The notes: a model not told the origin generated them from the sequence alone. 64,000 bases of DNA from Prorocentrum cordatum (GCA_963575745.1 CAUYUJ010002714.1:135228-199227), one strand, 5' to 3'. Counted from the stretch's first letter, positions 22,200-34,713 are shown. Translations and numbers: made by a program.

Positions 22200-23046
22200 G
22201 GACGAGCCACATATTTATATTTACACATATCTATACATTCTTAGGTCTAGATATATACTTCAATATAAATGCATGCGTGTACGTATACGTATATGCATCT
22301 GTATGCATGTATATATGTATACATGTATATCGTGGTTTGTATATGTGTGCGTAGGTCTAGATGTATATGCATGTATATGTATAGATATACGTCTGTCTGC
22401 TATATGTGTATGTATTTGTGCGAGTGAGCATGTATATATCTGTATATGAGTATTTCGTTGCAGACGATGTGTTTACCTATCCACATACATATAGATCTGC
22501 GTACATGCACATTCTTGTGAATGTATGCTCATGAAAATGTGCATGTACATGTCTTTGTATACATGTAGATGTGTATATATGTATATTGATTGTAGACATG
22601 TGTTTGCATACGTATTTGTATATGTCTACGTCGATGCTTATGCAGCTGTAGCGCTGTACCTATAGGTTGTACACATGTGTGTAACCGTACAGTCCCATGT
22701 ATATGCACACGTGCATTTGTGTATGGGTATACGTATGTATATATATATATATATTATATGTGTGTATGCATATAGTCGTACATACGTATGTATGTTTGTG
22801 TCTTTGTATATGGATGTACACCTAGACATGCATACGTATATGTATGTGTATACATTTATGTATGTGTTTTTGTATACGTTTCTGCGCACATGTCTGTATT
22901 TATATAGGTATAGGTGTATACGTATAGATATGTGTATCTGCATAACTTTACGTAACTATTCACGTGTATAAATATACGTGTCTTGGTTTTGTAGTTGTCT
23001 AGATTTATGTATATGTATTTATCTACATATATATGTATATGTATAC

Positions 23047-23096
<50 letters not shown>

Positions 23097-23455
23097 GTAT
23101 GTGTATGTGTATGTATATGTATATGTATATGTGTATGTATACGTCGTTGGATGTGGATTCGTATGGTCTATATGCTAATTTACATGTGCATGAACATGTC
23201 TATGTGTATGTGTATGTCCATGTCCATGCATATGCATATGGATATGTCTTTGTATACGGGGTTCAATGTGGACCTGCGTATGGACATGTACCTGTGAGCG
23301 TAAAACTATGTGTGCATGTAGGGGTTTGTCGGTCTTGATATTTTCTATATATATATATATATATATATACATTTAGCATATATATATATATATATATATA
23401 TATATCCATTTGTATGTATGTGTGTGTATATATAATATAGATTGTATGTGTGTAT
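22200..23455 (+). repeat. TATG/TGTATA/TA microsatellites
   Basis: Degenerate ATGTATA and ACGTATAC sequence throughout. A regular TGTATA tract lies at 23030-23145 and two TA tracts at 23345-23370 and 23380-23405. Confidence 0.9.
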
Positions 23456-23469
23456 TCGCCTTCGGCCCA

Positions 23470-23950
23470 TCCGCCACCGTGCCTGGGTCGTGGGTCAGAG
23501 TCCTCAGGGATGTCTGTTGGGGTCTTTTCGGGGCGCTCTCGAGAGCCTGTTGGGGGCAGTTTTGGGGCCTCTTGGGGGCCTCGTCGGCCTCTTAGGGGGG
23601 GGCCTCTTGGGGTCCCTTAGGGGCGCCTCTTAGGCCGCCTTGGGCCTCTCTTCGGCATGTTTGGATACCTCTTGGAGGCCTCTTAGGCCGTCTTGGGGGG
23701 ATCTTGAGTGCCTCTAGGGCCGTCTGGGAGCGACGGGAAGCCGAAAAGGCGAGACCGCCAACAACCTTCAAAAACCCAAATGGATCACTGATTGCGGCCT
23801 CTTGGGGGCCTCTTGGGGGGCGTCTTGGAGGCCGCTTGGGGCTTCTTGAAGGCCTCTTGTGCCGTCTGGGGGCTATCTTGAGCGTCTTGGAGCCGTCGTG
23901 CGGCGATTCGTAGTCTCTTAGGGCCCTCTTGGGCCCCACAACGTCCTGCC
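23470..23950 (+). repeat. GC-rich 'GGCCTCTTGGG' minisatellite locus 2 with core
   Basis: Same unit family as 8210-8990. The non-repeat core at 23721-23796 contains GGAAGCCGAAAAGGCGAGAC, then AAACCCAAATGGATCACTG. Confidence 0.85.
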
Positions 23951-24345
23951 AGAAGCCGCGGGGGAGCCTAGGGGAACCGGGGGGAGCTTTGTGAATTTGG
24001 GGTCGGGGTCCCTTAAGAGCTTTAGGATCGAATAGTAAGCCTCGGAGGACTGGGCAAGCGACCTGAGGACACGCCTACTCCGTGCCCAGCGGCGCAGTGG
24101 TGTATACATATATACACATATATGTATAGATAGATGTATACATATATATACACATATTCACATTTACATGTATGTATATATACATATATATATGTATACA
24201 CGCCCAAGCTTTTTTTCTGATCTGGAAGATGCCCCCCCTCCCCTCAACTTGGTGGCGTGGGAGGCCATCCGGCCCACGATGCGGTTGCGTACAAAGTGTT
24301 GCTCGACGAAGTGGCGCTCGCTCAGGCCTAGCCTCCGCTGGCCCC
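23930..24345 (-). other. Two coding-like islands separated by a TATACA tract
   Basis: On the minus strand, 24345-24205 can encode RRLGLSERHFVEQHFVRNRI, then GRMASHATKL. 24095-23930 can encode RVLRSLAQSSEAYYSILKLL, then RDPDPKFTKL. Between them is an AT-rich TATACA repeat that could be an intron. A GC or GT donor and an AG acceptor exist nearby but were not resolved. No family is recognised. Confidence 0.25.
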
Positions 24346-24379
24346 ACGTACGCATGCCTTTGAATTCATATGCCTACAC

Positions 24380-24880
24380 ACGTTGTATGGATGTACCTGT
24401 GTATGGATGTATGTGTATAAACACATATACACATATATATATATATATAGGTATACGTATGCATGCATGTATGTATTGTACCCTAACGGATTGTAACATA
24501 ATGTAATGTAATGTACGTATGCATGTCTGTGTATATGTGTGTATGTATATACGTGTGTATATAAGTACGCATCCATGTATACGGGTACGTACGTAAGCGA
24601 GCATGTGCATGTGTACATGCATGTATGCGTGTATGCATGTATGTATGTATGTATGTATGTATATATATATAGATGCATGAGTGTCTGCATGCACGTATTT
24701 ATGTATGCATGTATGTATACATGTATGTACGTAGGTATGTGTGTATGTATGTTTGTATGCCTGCATGTATGCAATCATGCATGCATGTATACATGTATGC
24801 ATTCATGCATGCATGTATATACATATATGTGCATGTATTCATGCATACATACATGCATGCATGCAGATATGTTATATATC
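24380..24880 (+). repeat. TATG/CATG tetranucleotide tract
   Basis: Long runs of ATGTATGTATG and GCATGCATGTAT with a short TA tract near 24436. Confidence 0.9.
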
Positions 24881-25079
24881 GATCCCCTCCCCGTCGGTGT
24901 CTTTTCAGTTCATTTCGGCATGGGCCAGAGTTTTAAGCACGTGATGTGCGTGACATCCGTTTCTGGCAATCACGCTGCCCACTCTCCGTTAAACGAGCAC
25001 CACGCTTTTGATCGGCGCGGTTGGGATCATCGTGACTCCGGGCAGCACGACGAAATCATGCACCACAACGTCGAACGGC

Positions 25080-27620
25080 ACGCCCAGCCCCAGCCCCAGC
25101 CCCAGCAGACTCACACTCACGCGTGAGACGACCAGTGCATCGAACAACACGTCCAACATCAATCAGCGCGGCTGTGACCACCACCTCGACGCCAGGGAAC
25201 GAGGCGGAGGCAAGGGCCACGGCTCTGGGCAGTCACGGGATCCACTACCAACAGTCTCGCAATGAGGGGGGCGAGTAGTGCGAAGGGCACCGCGTCCTCA
25301 AGCAGAACGTCACGGACAAGCATCTCGGTTCCGAGTGCTACGGTTGAAGCAATCACATCGGCGATTCACATCAAGACGATGCCCAGCACCAGCAACCTCG
25401 CACTCACGAGTGATGCGAGCAGTGCCATTAGCATCGCGGCTTGGAGCATCGCGCCGCCGCCTTGCACCATGACATCGAGCACTGCGACGTCGAGTATTAC
25501 GACGGAATACAGCTCCAGCTGTTTCACGACTCCAAGAGTGGTTCGTTGAATGCCGAACTTTTCAGCAGCACCTCTGCGACCTTGACATCGGCGACGGCGC
25601 CGAATGCCATGATGCTAGGCAGCACGACGGTATCCAGCACCACCATCACCCAGCACCACGTCTGTCACCAGTACCTCTGCTTTGAGCAGCGCGATGGAAT
25701 CGAGTATCACGATGTTGGTCAGAATGTCGGGACCCAACAGCACGTCCGTCTCCGGCACCTCGACAATGAACGGTGTGACATAGTGGTGCACCAGGACGTC
25801 GCAAAGGGAACCTTCACCGACACCCTCGCATTCACAGGTGTGGCGAGCAGCGCGAGGAGGTCCATGGCCAGCCCACCAGGGCTCGCGCACGGGGCACCAG
25901 CGGCCTCGCACGCACGATTGCGACGACCAGTGCTACGAGCAGGACCACTAGCATCACGTGCGCGACCAGCGTTGGGATGCAGTGCAGCACGACGAAGACG
26001 AGCACCGCCATTGTGCGCAGTGCTACGGGATCCAGCATCAGCAGCCCCACGCCGAGCGGGACGAGCAGTGCTCGGAACACCACGCCCGCCTCGACATCGA
26101 GAAACCCGACGGAATTGAACATCGTGACGCAGCGGAGTGCGACGGGACCCTGCGCCAATGGCCTCACATCTGCGAGTCAGACGACCAGCGCCGCGACCGC
26201 CATTTCTGTCAGCAGCGCGCCAGGGGCCAGAACATCGACGCGGAGCAGCACGACGAGACCAAGCATCATGATGTTGCGCACCAAGACGGGACTTGACGAC
26301 ATCAACCGCCTCACACCCGCGAGTGAAACGAGCAGTGCCACGAGCATCTCGCTGTCGAGCTGCGCGTCTGGAGCCAGTTCGGCACCGCGCGACGCGACGA
26401 AGCTGGGCACCGCGTGGCTCGAGTGGGCCCGCCGCCAGCGCCCCCGCGTGTACTGTGGGGCGAGCAGCGAAGCGAGCGCCTCGGCTTGAAGCCGCGCGTC
26501 TGGGGCCAGCCGCGGGTTGCAGGGTATCGCGTCGAAGGCGAACGCCATCGCGACGCGCGCAACCGCGGGGCGAATCAGCAGCGTCGCACCCACGAGTGAG
26601 ACGAGCCCTGCTTCGAACGCCACGGCTTACAGCAGCGCGCTGGCGACCGGCACTTCGGTGCTGAGCGGCGCCGCGGAGTTGGGCGCCGCGAAGTTGAGCG
26701 CTGCGACGCGATTCAGTACCAGCGGCCTCGCACTTACGGGCGGGCAGGGCAGTGCAGAGAGCACCGCGTCTCTCAGTGGCAAGGCAGGGGCCAGCGCCTC
26801 GACGCTGGGCATTGCGATGGGGCCAAGTATCACGACGCTGTGCGTCCAGGCGGGGCTCGACGTCAGTTTCCCCGCGCCCGCGAGTGAGACGAGCAGTGCT
26901 TCGCGCGACGCGGCTTACAGAAGCATGCTGGTGACCGGCGCGTCGATGCTGAGCGTGCTCGACGGAGTTGAGCACCGCGGAGTTGAGCATTGTGATGCGA
27001 TTCAGTACCAGCAGCTTCGCACATACGAGTGGGCTGAGCAGTGCAGAGAGCACCGCGCCCCCCAGTGGCAAGGCAGGGGCTGGCTCCTCGACGCTGGGCA
27101 TTGCGGTGGGGCCAAGTGCCAAGTATCACGACGCCGCGCGCCCAGGCGGGGCTCGACGTCAGCTGCCCCGCGCCTGCGAGTGAGAAGAGCACTTCGATGC
27201 GCGGCGTCCTTGGAGCAGCGCGGCCGGGGTTCTGCATGGCCGAACGGCAGGGCGGGATTGTCCATTGCGACGTCGAGCAACGCGACGGTATCCAAAGTCA
27301 ATAGTCCGGCACTCATGAGTAAGACGAGCCGTGCATTGAACATTTTGTCCGTCAGCGGCACGTTCGCGACCAGGAGTGCTACGGCGTCCAGCAGCGCGAC
27401 GGCTCCAGCGGGCGGAGCGCCGCAGTGTCGAACGCGACGGGGCCAGCACCAACGCCTGCACTCTTGCGTGTGTCGCGAGCGGCGCAGCGAGGGCCGTTGT
27501 CGGCCCGCCTGGGCTGGCGCGCGCGGGTGCCCTCAGCCTCGCGCCCGCGACTGCGACGAGCAGGGCCGCGTGCAGCGTGGCCCCCGGCATCGCCCGCGTG
27601 GCCGGCAGTCGCGCGCCCGC
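25080..27620. repeat. ~146-bp satellite-like array with dimer structure
   Basis: The word CGAGTGAGACGAGCAGTGC, in variants, recurs near 26162, 26310, 26583, 26725, 26871, 27012, 27166, 27308 and 27457, usually 141-154 bp apart, with more diverged units back to 25110. Units at 26737-26882 and 27024-27175 match each other more closely than their neighbours. Both contain GCAGAGAGCACCGCG, AGTGGCAAGGCAGGGGC and GGCGGGGCTCGACGTCAG, implying an AB-AB higher-order repeat of about 290 bp. Long open frames on both strands follow from repetition. Confidence 0.8.
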
Positions 27621-29110
27621 GAGCGAGACGGGCGAGGGGCGGTTTCGGCTCGTCAGTGCGTCTGGGCGGCAAGTCGTGCTCCGCCGCGGCGCGAGTGCGA
27701 CTGGGCGGCGCGGGGCGCGCCATGGGCGATGGGGGCCGCCGGGGACTCGCCCCGGGCGTCGGGCCGACCGCGCCGCGCGTCCCGCGTGTGTTCGACCGCG
27801 CGGAACGCAGCCCGCTTCCCGCCGCCCACCCCCGCCTCCCGCCTTCCCCCCCTGCCGTCTGAAAGGCGCGCGGTCCACGCCCCAGGGCCCGCGGGGGGTG
27901 GGCGACGAGTCGCGGGCCAGGACCCCCCGGAGGATCTGCGCCGTCGCCGCAGCCCCGCAGGCTGGACAGAGCTTCCGCGCGCCCGGGCCCCCAACGCAAC
28001 GCGTTCCGCCAGGGCCGACCGAGCGGGGTTCAGACCGAACAGCTTGCCCGCCCGCCGCCAGGCGCGGATGAGGCAGCCGAAGAAAGTGGCGGCCTAAGAA
28101 CGAGTTCGGCTCGCGCCGAGGCAGCCCGGCCACCCGCCGCCAGGCGCGGTCGGCATGCCCAGCGCAGCCGACCCAAGTATGGGCGACGGGATTAATTGGA
28201 GCGAAGGCACCGCGGCCTCGCGACCACAGCGTCGCCGTCCACGCGAGGGCATCCGACTTGATTCCAGCGCGGGCTACCGAGCGGAGGCGTGCCACGGAGC
28301 GCCTTTTGGTCGGCAGTCGATCTGCCGACCCTGACCGATGGGCCGCCCGTGCTGCCAGCATCGAGGCGAAGCACCAGTGTGCTACCAGACTTGGTCAAGA
28401 GCTGCGTTGCACCCAGGATCAGTCAGGCCCCAGTTTGACATGTCCCAAACAGCACCGTCCGCTTGGATCGGCCGTCGTCAGGCTGAATCGCCCGCTCGCC
28501 CCGGGGCCTCTCCCCTGGCGAGCGACCAGGTATGCCTCGATGCTCTCGCATAGCACGCCAGCGCTCGCCTCCACTTGTTCGGAGTGCGCTGCTTGGACGG
28601 CATCTTTTCGGTAGCTCAAGCGCTGGGCCTCCGCGTGGGATGCCCCGAGGTGGCGTTTCCTCTGTCGCGGGCGGTGGGTCACGCATGCCAGAGCGCGTGT
28701 GAAGCTGGTTGTATTCTGCCTGACGGGCCCTCGAGTGGCCTGTTTACCACGTGCCCGCCTTGCTTTCCACTCGGGGTCTTTTCGACCGCGCCAGGAGGGG
28801 TAGCATCCCGCACCCGTTCTTTTAGCGGCGCCATCCGCCCTGCGAGGCAGGCTTGCGGAACCGTTTTTAAAAGTGCGAGGCCTGGGCCAGACAGACCTGG
28901 TCCGAACTGGTGCTCTCTCCTTCTCTGCCTCCTCGCCCCCCTCGCCCTCCGTTCCTGCTGCTCTGTGATATCATTCCTCCTCTCTCGTTTCCTGGCCCTT
29001 CTTCCTCTATTATGTTTCCCATTTCCGCCGATCTATCCCCTCATTCCATCTCCCTCTTGTTCCTGCCGCCTCCCCATGCTTGGCGGCTCCTGCGTTAGCG
29101 CAGCAACGCA
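27620..29110. other. GC-rich sequence, no gene recognised
   Basis: Very GC-rich to about 28100, then mixed composition. Several frames of 70-120 codons are open on both strands, but none has a recognisable motif. Confidence 0.45.
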
Positions 29111-29115
29111 GAGGC

Positions 29116-29362
29116 GGAATTGGAGGAGGAGGGGGAAGGGGAGGAGGAGGAGGAGGAGGAGGAGGAGGAGGAGGAGGAGGAGGAGGAGGAGGAGGAGGAG
29201 GAGGAGGAGGAGGAGGAGGGAGGAGAGGAGGGAGGAGGAGGAGGGGAGGAGGAGGAGGAGGAGGAGGAGGAGAGGGGGAGGAGGAGGAGGGAGGAGGAGG
29301 AGGAGGAGGAGGAGGAGGAGAGGAGGAGGAGGAGGAGGAGGAGGAGGAGGAGGAGGAGAGCA
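29116..29362 (+). repeat. GGA microsatellite
   Basis: Nearly uninterrupted GGA/GAG for about 245 bp. Confidence 0.95.
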
Positions 29363-29781
29363 ACGGCACCTCGGCGGGAAGTTGGCCCGTTCCCGCGCCA
29401 GGAGGGGGACCCGCCCATCCCGGACGCTCACTTCCATGTGGGGCTACGCAACCGCCTCCTGGCTGACGTCTGCACACCAGGGGCGCCCTGCCAGCACCAC
29501 AGTCGAGACGGCTCAGTCTGTGGTGCTGCTCTGGACGCCACGGGCTGACACCCCCTGAAAAGCGGCCGCGGAAACTTTCGCGACCACCGACACAACAGCC
29601 TCTGCGATTGGAATGTGCTCTTCCACCGTGTGCAGACCAGCCACAGGGCGGTCACCTTGGCCCCCGTGGGCCCTGACACCAGAGAAGTGAAAGAGGCCCG
29701 CCTGGACCTGCCGACGTGCGACGGGGCTACCCGACAGCTTGTTTTCGTTGATTGGTCTGTGGGTTGGCCGCGCCGTAAGCT

Positions 29782-30150
29782 GTGGGCGTCAAGCGGAACC
29801 GCTATCCCCCCTTGGGAGGCGAGCTGGTCCTGGCCGTCTCGGAGTCGGGATGACGGCCGGCGGATGAGCTCGTCTCTTTCGTCCGCTCCTACAGCGCAAA
29901 CTTCCCCGAGGCGGACAGTTCGGTTGTCATCGTCACCGCGTGGCGCCGCATCCAACGTGCGCTGGCCGTGGGCAGTTCGGAAATGATCCTTACCGCGTGC
30001 TACGCGCCCGCGGCGCAGGCCCGCGCGTCGACAGGGATGTGGCCGCAGGGCACCGCCCGCTCGGCTCCATCGGCGGCTCCCGCCCGGGCAGTAGCTCCGG
30101 GCCTGGCGGGGGGCGATCGCCGTCGGCCGCGCCGCGACCGGCGGCGCTAG
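29782..30150 (+). pseudogene. Possible coding relic with one internal stop
   Basis: The frame starting at 29782 reads VGVKRNRYPPLGGELVLAVS, has a TGA at 29851-29853, then ADELVSFVRSYSANFPEADS and VVIVTAWRRIQRALAVG. The mix of acidic, aromatic and aliphatic residues is more protein-like than the surroundings. The minus strand is also open here, so this is a weak call. No family is identified. Confidence 0.2.
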
Positions 30151-30169
30151 TGTCGCTTTCGGCGCAACC

Positions 30170-30345
30170 ACCAGGGCCAGGACCACCACGAGCACGACCG
30201 CCAGCGGCGAAGACATTCCTGACACGGCCACCACATCGTCCACCAGGACCATCACGACAATCACCACGACCACCGCAACTACAACGACCACCGCGACCAC
30301 CACCGCAGCGACAGCCGCCACGACACCCCCCGCTTACGGCCGGCA
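30170..30345 (+). repeat. ACC/ACG-rich degenerate trinucleotide tract
   Basis: Runs of ACGACCACCGCGACCACC and similar words. Confidence 0.7.
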
Positions 30346-30579
30346 CTTCCACGACGTCCACGGCGATCTGCCCCCCGCCCCCCGCCCCCCGCCTCTTTTC
30401 ATCCCCTCACTTTTCCCCTCAACCCTACTTGGAAGCGATTGCGAGCTGCTCCAGTTCTGTTTTGCTACCCGTGGGGATTTTAGTATGCGTGCATTCATTC
30501 GAGCATATGTAAGTCCATTATCTTGCGTTTTTCGAAACGGGGGTGGGGACCCACTCGGGTGCCCCCAGGTTTTCTGAGA

Positions 30580-30746
30580 GGAGGGGGAGGAGGAGGAGGA
30601 GGAGGAGGAGGAGGAGGAGGAGGAGGAGGAGGAGGAGGAGGAGGAGGAGGAGGAGGCGGAGGAGGAGGAGGAGGAGGAAGAGGAGGAGGAGGAGGAGGAG
30701 GAGGAGGAGGAGGAGGAGGCGGAGGAGGAGGAGGAGGAGGAAGAGG

Positions 30747-30779
<33 letters not shown>

Positions 30780-31440
30780 GGAGGAGGAGGCGGACGAGGA
30801 GGAGGAGGAGGAGAGGAGGAGGGGGGGAGGAGGGAGGAGGAGGAGGAGGAGGAGGAGGAGGAGAGGAGGAGGAGAGGAGGAGAGGAGGAGGAGGAGGGGA
30901 GGAGGAGGAGGAAAAAAGGAAGATGCGGAGAAGCGGAGGAGGAGAGGGGAGGAGGAGGAGGAGGAGGAGGAGGAGGAGGAGGTGGAGGAGGAGGAGGAGG
31001 AGGAGGAGAAGCGGAGGAGGAGGAGGAGGAAGGAGGAGGAGGAGGAGGAGGACGAGGAGGAGGGAGGAGGAGGAGGAGGAGGAGGAGGAAGGGGTGGGGG
31101 AGGAGGAGCAGAAGGAGGAGGATGAGGAGGAAGAGGACGAGGACGACCTGGAGGTGGCGGATGCGACCATGGACATCGTCGTCGCCGTCGCCGTCGCCGT
31201 CGCCGCCGAGGCGTAGGGGGAACAGGAGGGGGAACAGGAGGTGGAGGAGGAGGAGGAGGAGGAGGAGGATGAGGAGGAAGAGAAGGAGGGATGGCTTTGT
31301 CGGCACGACACTCCAGCGAACAGCCGACACGGGAGGAGTAGGAGGAGGAGCAGGAGGAGGAGGAGGAGGAGGAGGAGGAGGAGGAGAAGCGGAGGAGGAT
31401 GCGGAGAAGCGGAGGAGGAGGAGGAGGAGGAGGAACATGA
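30580..31440 (+). repeat. Very long GGA microsatellite
   Basis: About 860 bp dominated by GGA/GAG, with a short GTC/GCC interruption at 31165-31215. Poly-Glu, poly-Gly and poly-Arg frames result on plus and poly-Ser, poly-Pro and poly-Leu on minus. Confidence 0.95.
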
Positions 31441-31695
31441 AGAAACATACATAATAATAACAATCATAATGATAATACTAAGAATAATACTAATAATACT
31501 ATTATTATTACTATTATCATTACTATTATTAATAATACTATTACGAATACTAATACTAACACTAATACTAATACTAATACTAATACTGATACTACTACTA
31601 ATAACAATACTAGTAATACTGATAATCATAATAATAATGCTATTAACAATACTACTATTAAGAATACTAGTAATACTGATACTACTACTACTACG

Positions 31696-31732
<37 letters not shown>

Positions 31733-31955
31733 TTACTACTACTAATACTATTATTATTAATAATACGAATGCTAGCCATACTAATACGAATCATAGTAAT
31801 ACCAAGAAGAATAATACTAATCATACTAATTCTACTAATACGAATACGAATAATAATCATACTAATAATACTAATACTAATAATCAGAAGAAGAAGAGTA
31901 ATGATATTATGAAGCATAATACGAATAATACTAATTATACTAAGAAAAAGAATAA
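31441..31955 (+). repeat. TAC/AAT trinucleotide tract
   Basis: AATACTAATACTA-type repeat with a pure TAC/ACT core at 31680-31745. A shorter relative lies at 32460-32610. It is followed by another GGA/GCA block (31960-32045). Confidence 0.9.
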
Positions 31956-32208
31956 TAAGTGGAGGAGGAGGAGGAGCAGGAGGAGGAGCAGGAGGAGGAG
32001 GAGGATCAGGAGGAGGAGCAGGAGGAGGAGCAGGAGGAGGAGCAGGCTGTTCCCACCCTCCGCCGCCGTGCCGCGTGGCCGCCCCCACAGCCGCAGCCGC
32101 GGGCGCGGTGCCAAGCGGGGCCGCGCGGACGACCAGGCCGCCCAGGGGCGCAGCGGCTGCTGGGGCTCGGCTTGCTGCTTCTACTGTTTCCGTTCGCCCC
32201 CCTCCTCC

Positions 32209-32662
32209 TACGATGGCGGGCTTGTTTTTCCCCACCACCACCATAAAGTGGAGGGGGGAAAGAGGAGGAGGAGGATGAGGCCGGAGAGGAGGAGGAGGAG
32301 GAGGAGGAGGAGGACGAGGAGGAGGAGGAGGAGGAGGAGGAGGAGCAGGAGCAGGAGCAGGAGGAAGAGGAGGAGGAGGAGGAGGAGGAGGAGGGCGGAG
32401 GAGGAGGACGGAGGACGGAGGACGGAGGACGGTGTAATACGAAGGACGGATAACCGGACTACTAATAATAATATTATTATTAATATCATACTATGACTAA
32501 TACTGATACTAACACGAATCAGAATACTAACAAGACTAACAATAGTAATACGAATGCGAATCATAATAATAATAATCTGACTAATAATCATACTAATAAT
32601 TAGAATGATAGGAATAAGAGGGGGAAGAGGAGGAGGAGGAGGAGGAAAAGGAGGAGGAGGAT

Positions 32663-32697
<35 letters not shown>

Positions 32698-32923
32698 TGA
32701 GGAGGAGGCGGATGCGGAGGCGGAGGCGGAGGCGGAGGCGGAGGAGGAGGAGGAGGAGGAGGAGGGCGGAGGACGGAGGACGGAGGACGGAGGACGGAGA
32801 GGAGGAGGAGGAGGAGGAGGAGGAGGAGGAGGAGGAGGAGGAGGAGAGGAGGAGGAGGAGGACCGCCTCCCCCTCTTACTTACTTATGTTGTTGGTGGTG
32901 GTGGAAAACAAACCCATCATACG
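32209..32923. mobile_element. TIR-bounded microsatellite element, member 3
   Basis: The left end TACGATGGCGGGCTTGTTTT, then CCCCACCACCACCATAAAGTG, is the inverse of the right end, which reads CTTATGTTGTTGGTGGTGG and then TGGAAAACAAACCCATCATA. The interior is expanded to about 640 bp: GGA, then AATACTA sequence, then GGA, including tandem GGAGGACGGAGGACGG. Same termini as the elements at 7048 and 16318. Confidence 0.7.
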
Positions 32924-33269
32924 AGACGCGCTTGCGGGCCTCGATAGCTTCGGTTGCTCTTTGCAGGTGGTCACGTGGCTGCCCTCTGCTGTCGTTCATC
33001 GTATACATTGTTCCTCCTCCTCCTGCTGCTGCTGCTGCTGCTTCTCCTCGTCGTCCCCCGCAAGTTGCAGCAGGATCTTTTTCCTGGAGCTTCTGCGCGC
33101 GGGAACGCACTTTGCCAAGGCGTTGGCCGCGGGCAGGGGGAACACGAGGCGGTAAAATGTACTTGCCAGCCGAGAGGAGCTCTGTGGCAATGCGAGGCGG
33201 CAGCACCGATCAGAGGATTGTTCAGGAGCAACACATATTCCTCTCCCACCCCCTCCTGCTTCATCCTTG

Positions 33270-34500
33270 TTCTTTCGGCGTCTCGTTAGAGCTGGCTGGG
33301 CGTTTCGCCGGAGACATCCTCAGTCCCAGCACCGCCCGCATTGGTCTCACAAGCTTGCATCAGTTTCACGGATGGTGTGTGTGTGTGTGTGTCGTTCTTT
33401 GTTGTTCGAAAAATGCGGTTCTCGCCCCGACGTTGCGCGAGTTCGCCTTGCCAGTTTTCATCGGTGTCACGGATAACGGTGGGGGGGGCGGGGCCGTTGT
33501 TAGAATGTAGTTCTTGCTTGAGCGTCGCGCACACTTGCGTCCATCCTTTCCAGCAGCTTCCACAGATGGAGGATGCGGGGGTTGGACATGTGATTCTCGC
33601 CATAGCGCTGCGCACGTTTGTGTCAAAGCTTGCAGCGGTTTCACGCATGGAGGGGGGTTGTTTTCAAAGTGAAGTTAACCGCCTTATCTAGGTTCGCGCG
33701 CGCCTGTCTCACAGCATTGCAGCAGCTTCGCAGATAGAGGGCGGTTCTTCTTCAAAAGGTGGTTGTCGCCTTAGCGCTACTTGCATTTGTTTTTCAAGTT
33801 TGCAACACATCCAAGGGTGGCATAGGGGCGGGTTCCAAACTGTGGTATGCTTTGACGCAGTGCCATCCTTGCAGCAAAATGTAAACAATACGCATCCTCT
33901 CTACAGATGTAGGGCAATTCCTTTTCAAAGTCAGGCGCCGCCAGCACTCGTTTCAACGTTTCGCACCAGTCGCACGGATTGAGCATTGATCGTTCTTATA
34001 GAATGAGGTTATCGTCTCAGCGCCGCGCAGATGTTTTATAGTAGCGTTTAGCAGGACGGATGAAGTGTTGGTTGCCTGTTGTTGTTTCTTTGTCAACACG
34101 GTTTCTCGTCTGGAACCAGCACTTGGATCTTCATGGCACGTACCGCTGCGCGGATCCATGACGACCGCGTTTCAAAATGGAATTGTCGTCTGAGATGTCC
34201 CCGACGTTCGTGACCAACGTGTAGACGTTTGCAACAGCTGCACGGATGGGGTGCGGCCTTGCTTCGGAAAGGGCATACCGTTGGACAGCTCGCTAACCTG
34301 TCTGATCACCGTCTTTCGCTTTTCTCACCACGCGCCGGAGATGCACGGCCATTCGTATTCAACGCGGGACCCTCGCCAACATGGCAAGCTAATTCAGTTG
34401 GTCTTTCAAGGGGGGACGCTTCTTGCAAGGAGTTGCGGGGACATGAGGAGGGTGTTTTGGACGGGAGGGTGCACTGCAACGTGCACCATGCATTGTACGT
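33270..34500 (-). repeat. ~80-bp repeat family, inverted array
   Basis: On the minus strand this is the family seen at 17.7-19.4 kb. Plus-strand words GTTCTCGCC...AGCGC...GCGCAC occur near 33422, 33508, 33596, 33682, 33768 and 34012, roughly 86 bp apart. The GGA-plus-spacer module also recurs in inverse orientation (34420-34550: GGAGGGTGCACTGCAACGTG beside a CCT run). A GT run lies at 33376-33391. Confidence 0.75.
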
Positions 34501-34713
34501 ATTTTGTTTACTCTGGTCCTCCTCCTCCTCCTCCTCCTCCTCCTCCCCCTTCTTTCCCCCTCGTCCTGCTGTTCCACGAAGGGCGCTGCGGGTGGCAGCG
34601 TCAAGTGGCAGTCTCTCGGTCTCGTGCCACTGGCGTCGCGCGCCTCATCGCATCGGGACGCGGTGGTTCATTTTGCGGCTACGTGCGCGACGGTGTCTAC
34701 AGCAAATGTCGCA

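Noticed and set aside
25719-28097. Frames of 467 (minus) and 526 (plus) codons
   Set aside because: They follow from a ~146-bp GC-rich tandem repeat that leaves several frames open on both strands at once, with no domain pattern.
29968-30150. Glycosyltransferase fragment
   Set aside because: The frame looked faintly sugar-transferase-like upstream, but no DxD or other family motif is present; kept only as an unnamed relic.
30334-32244. 636-codon minus-strand frame, the longest of the window
   Set aside because: Poly-Ser, poly-Leu and poly-Pro from GGA/CCT and AAT/TAC tracts, with no non-repetitive domain.
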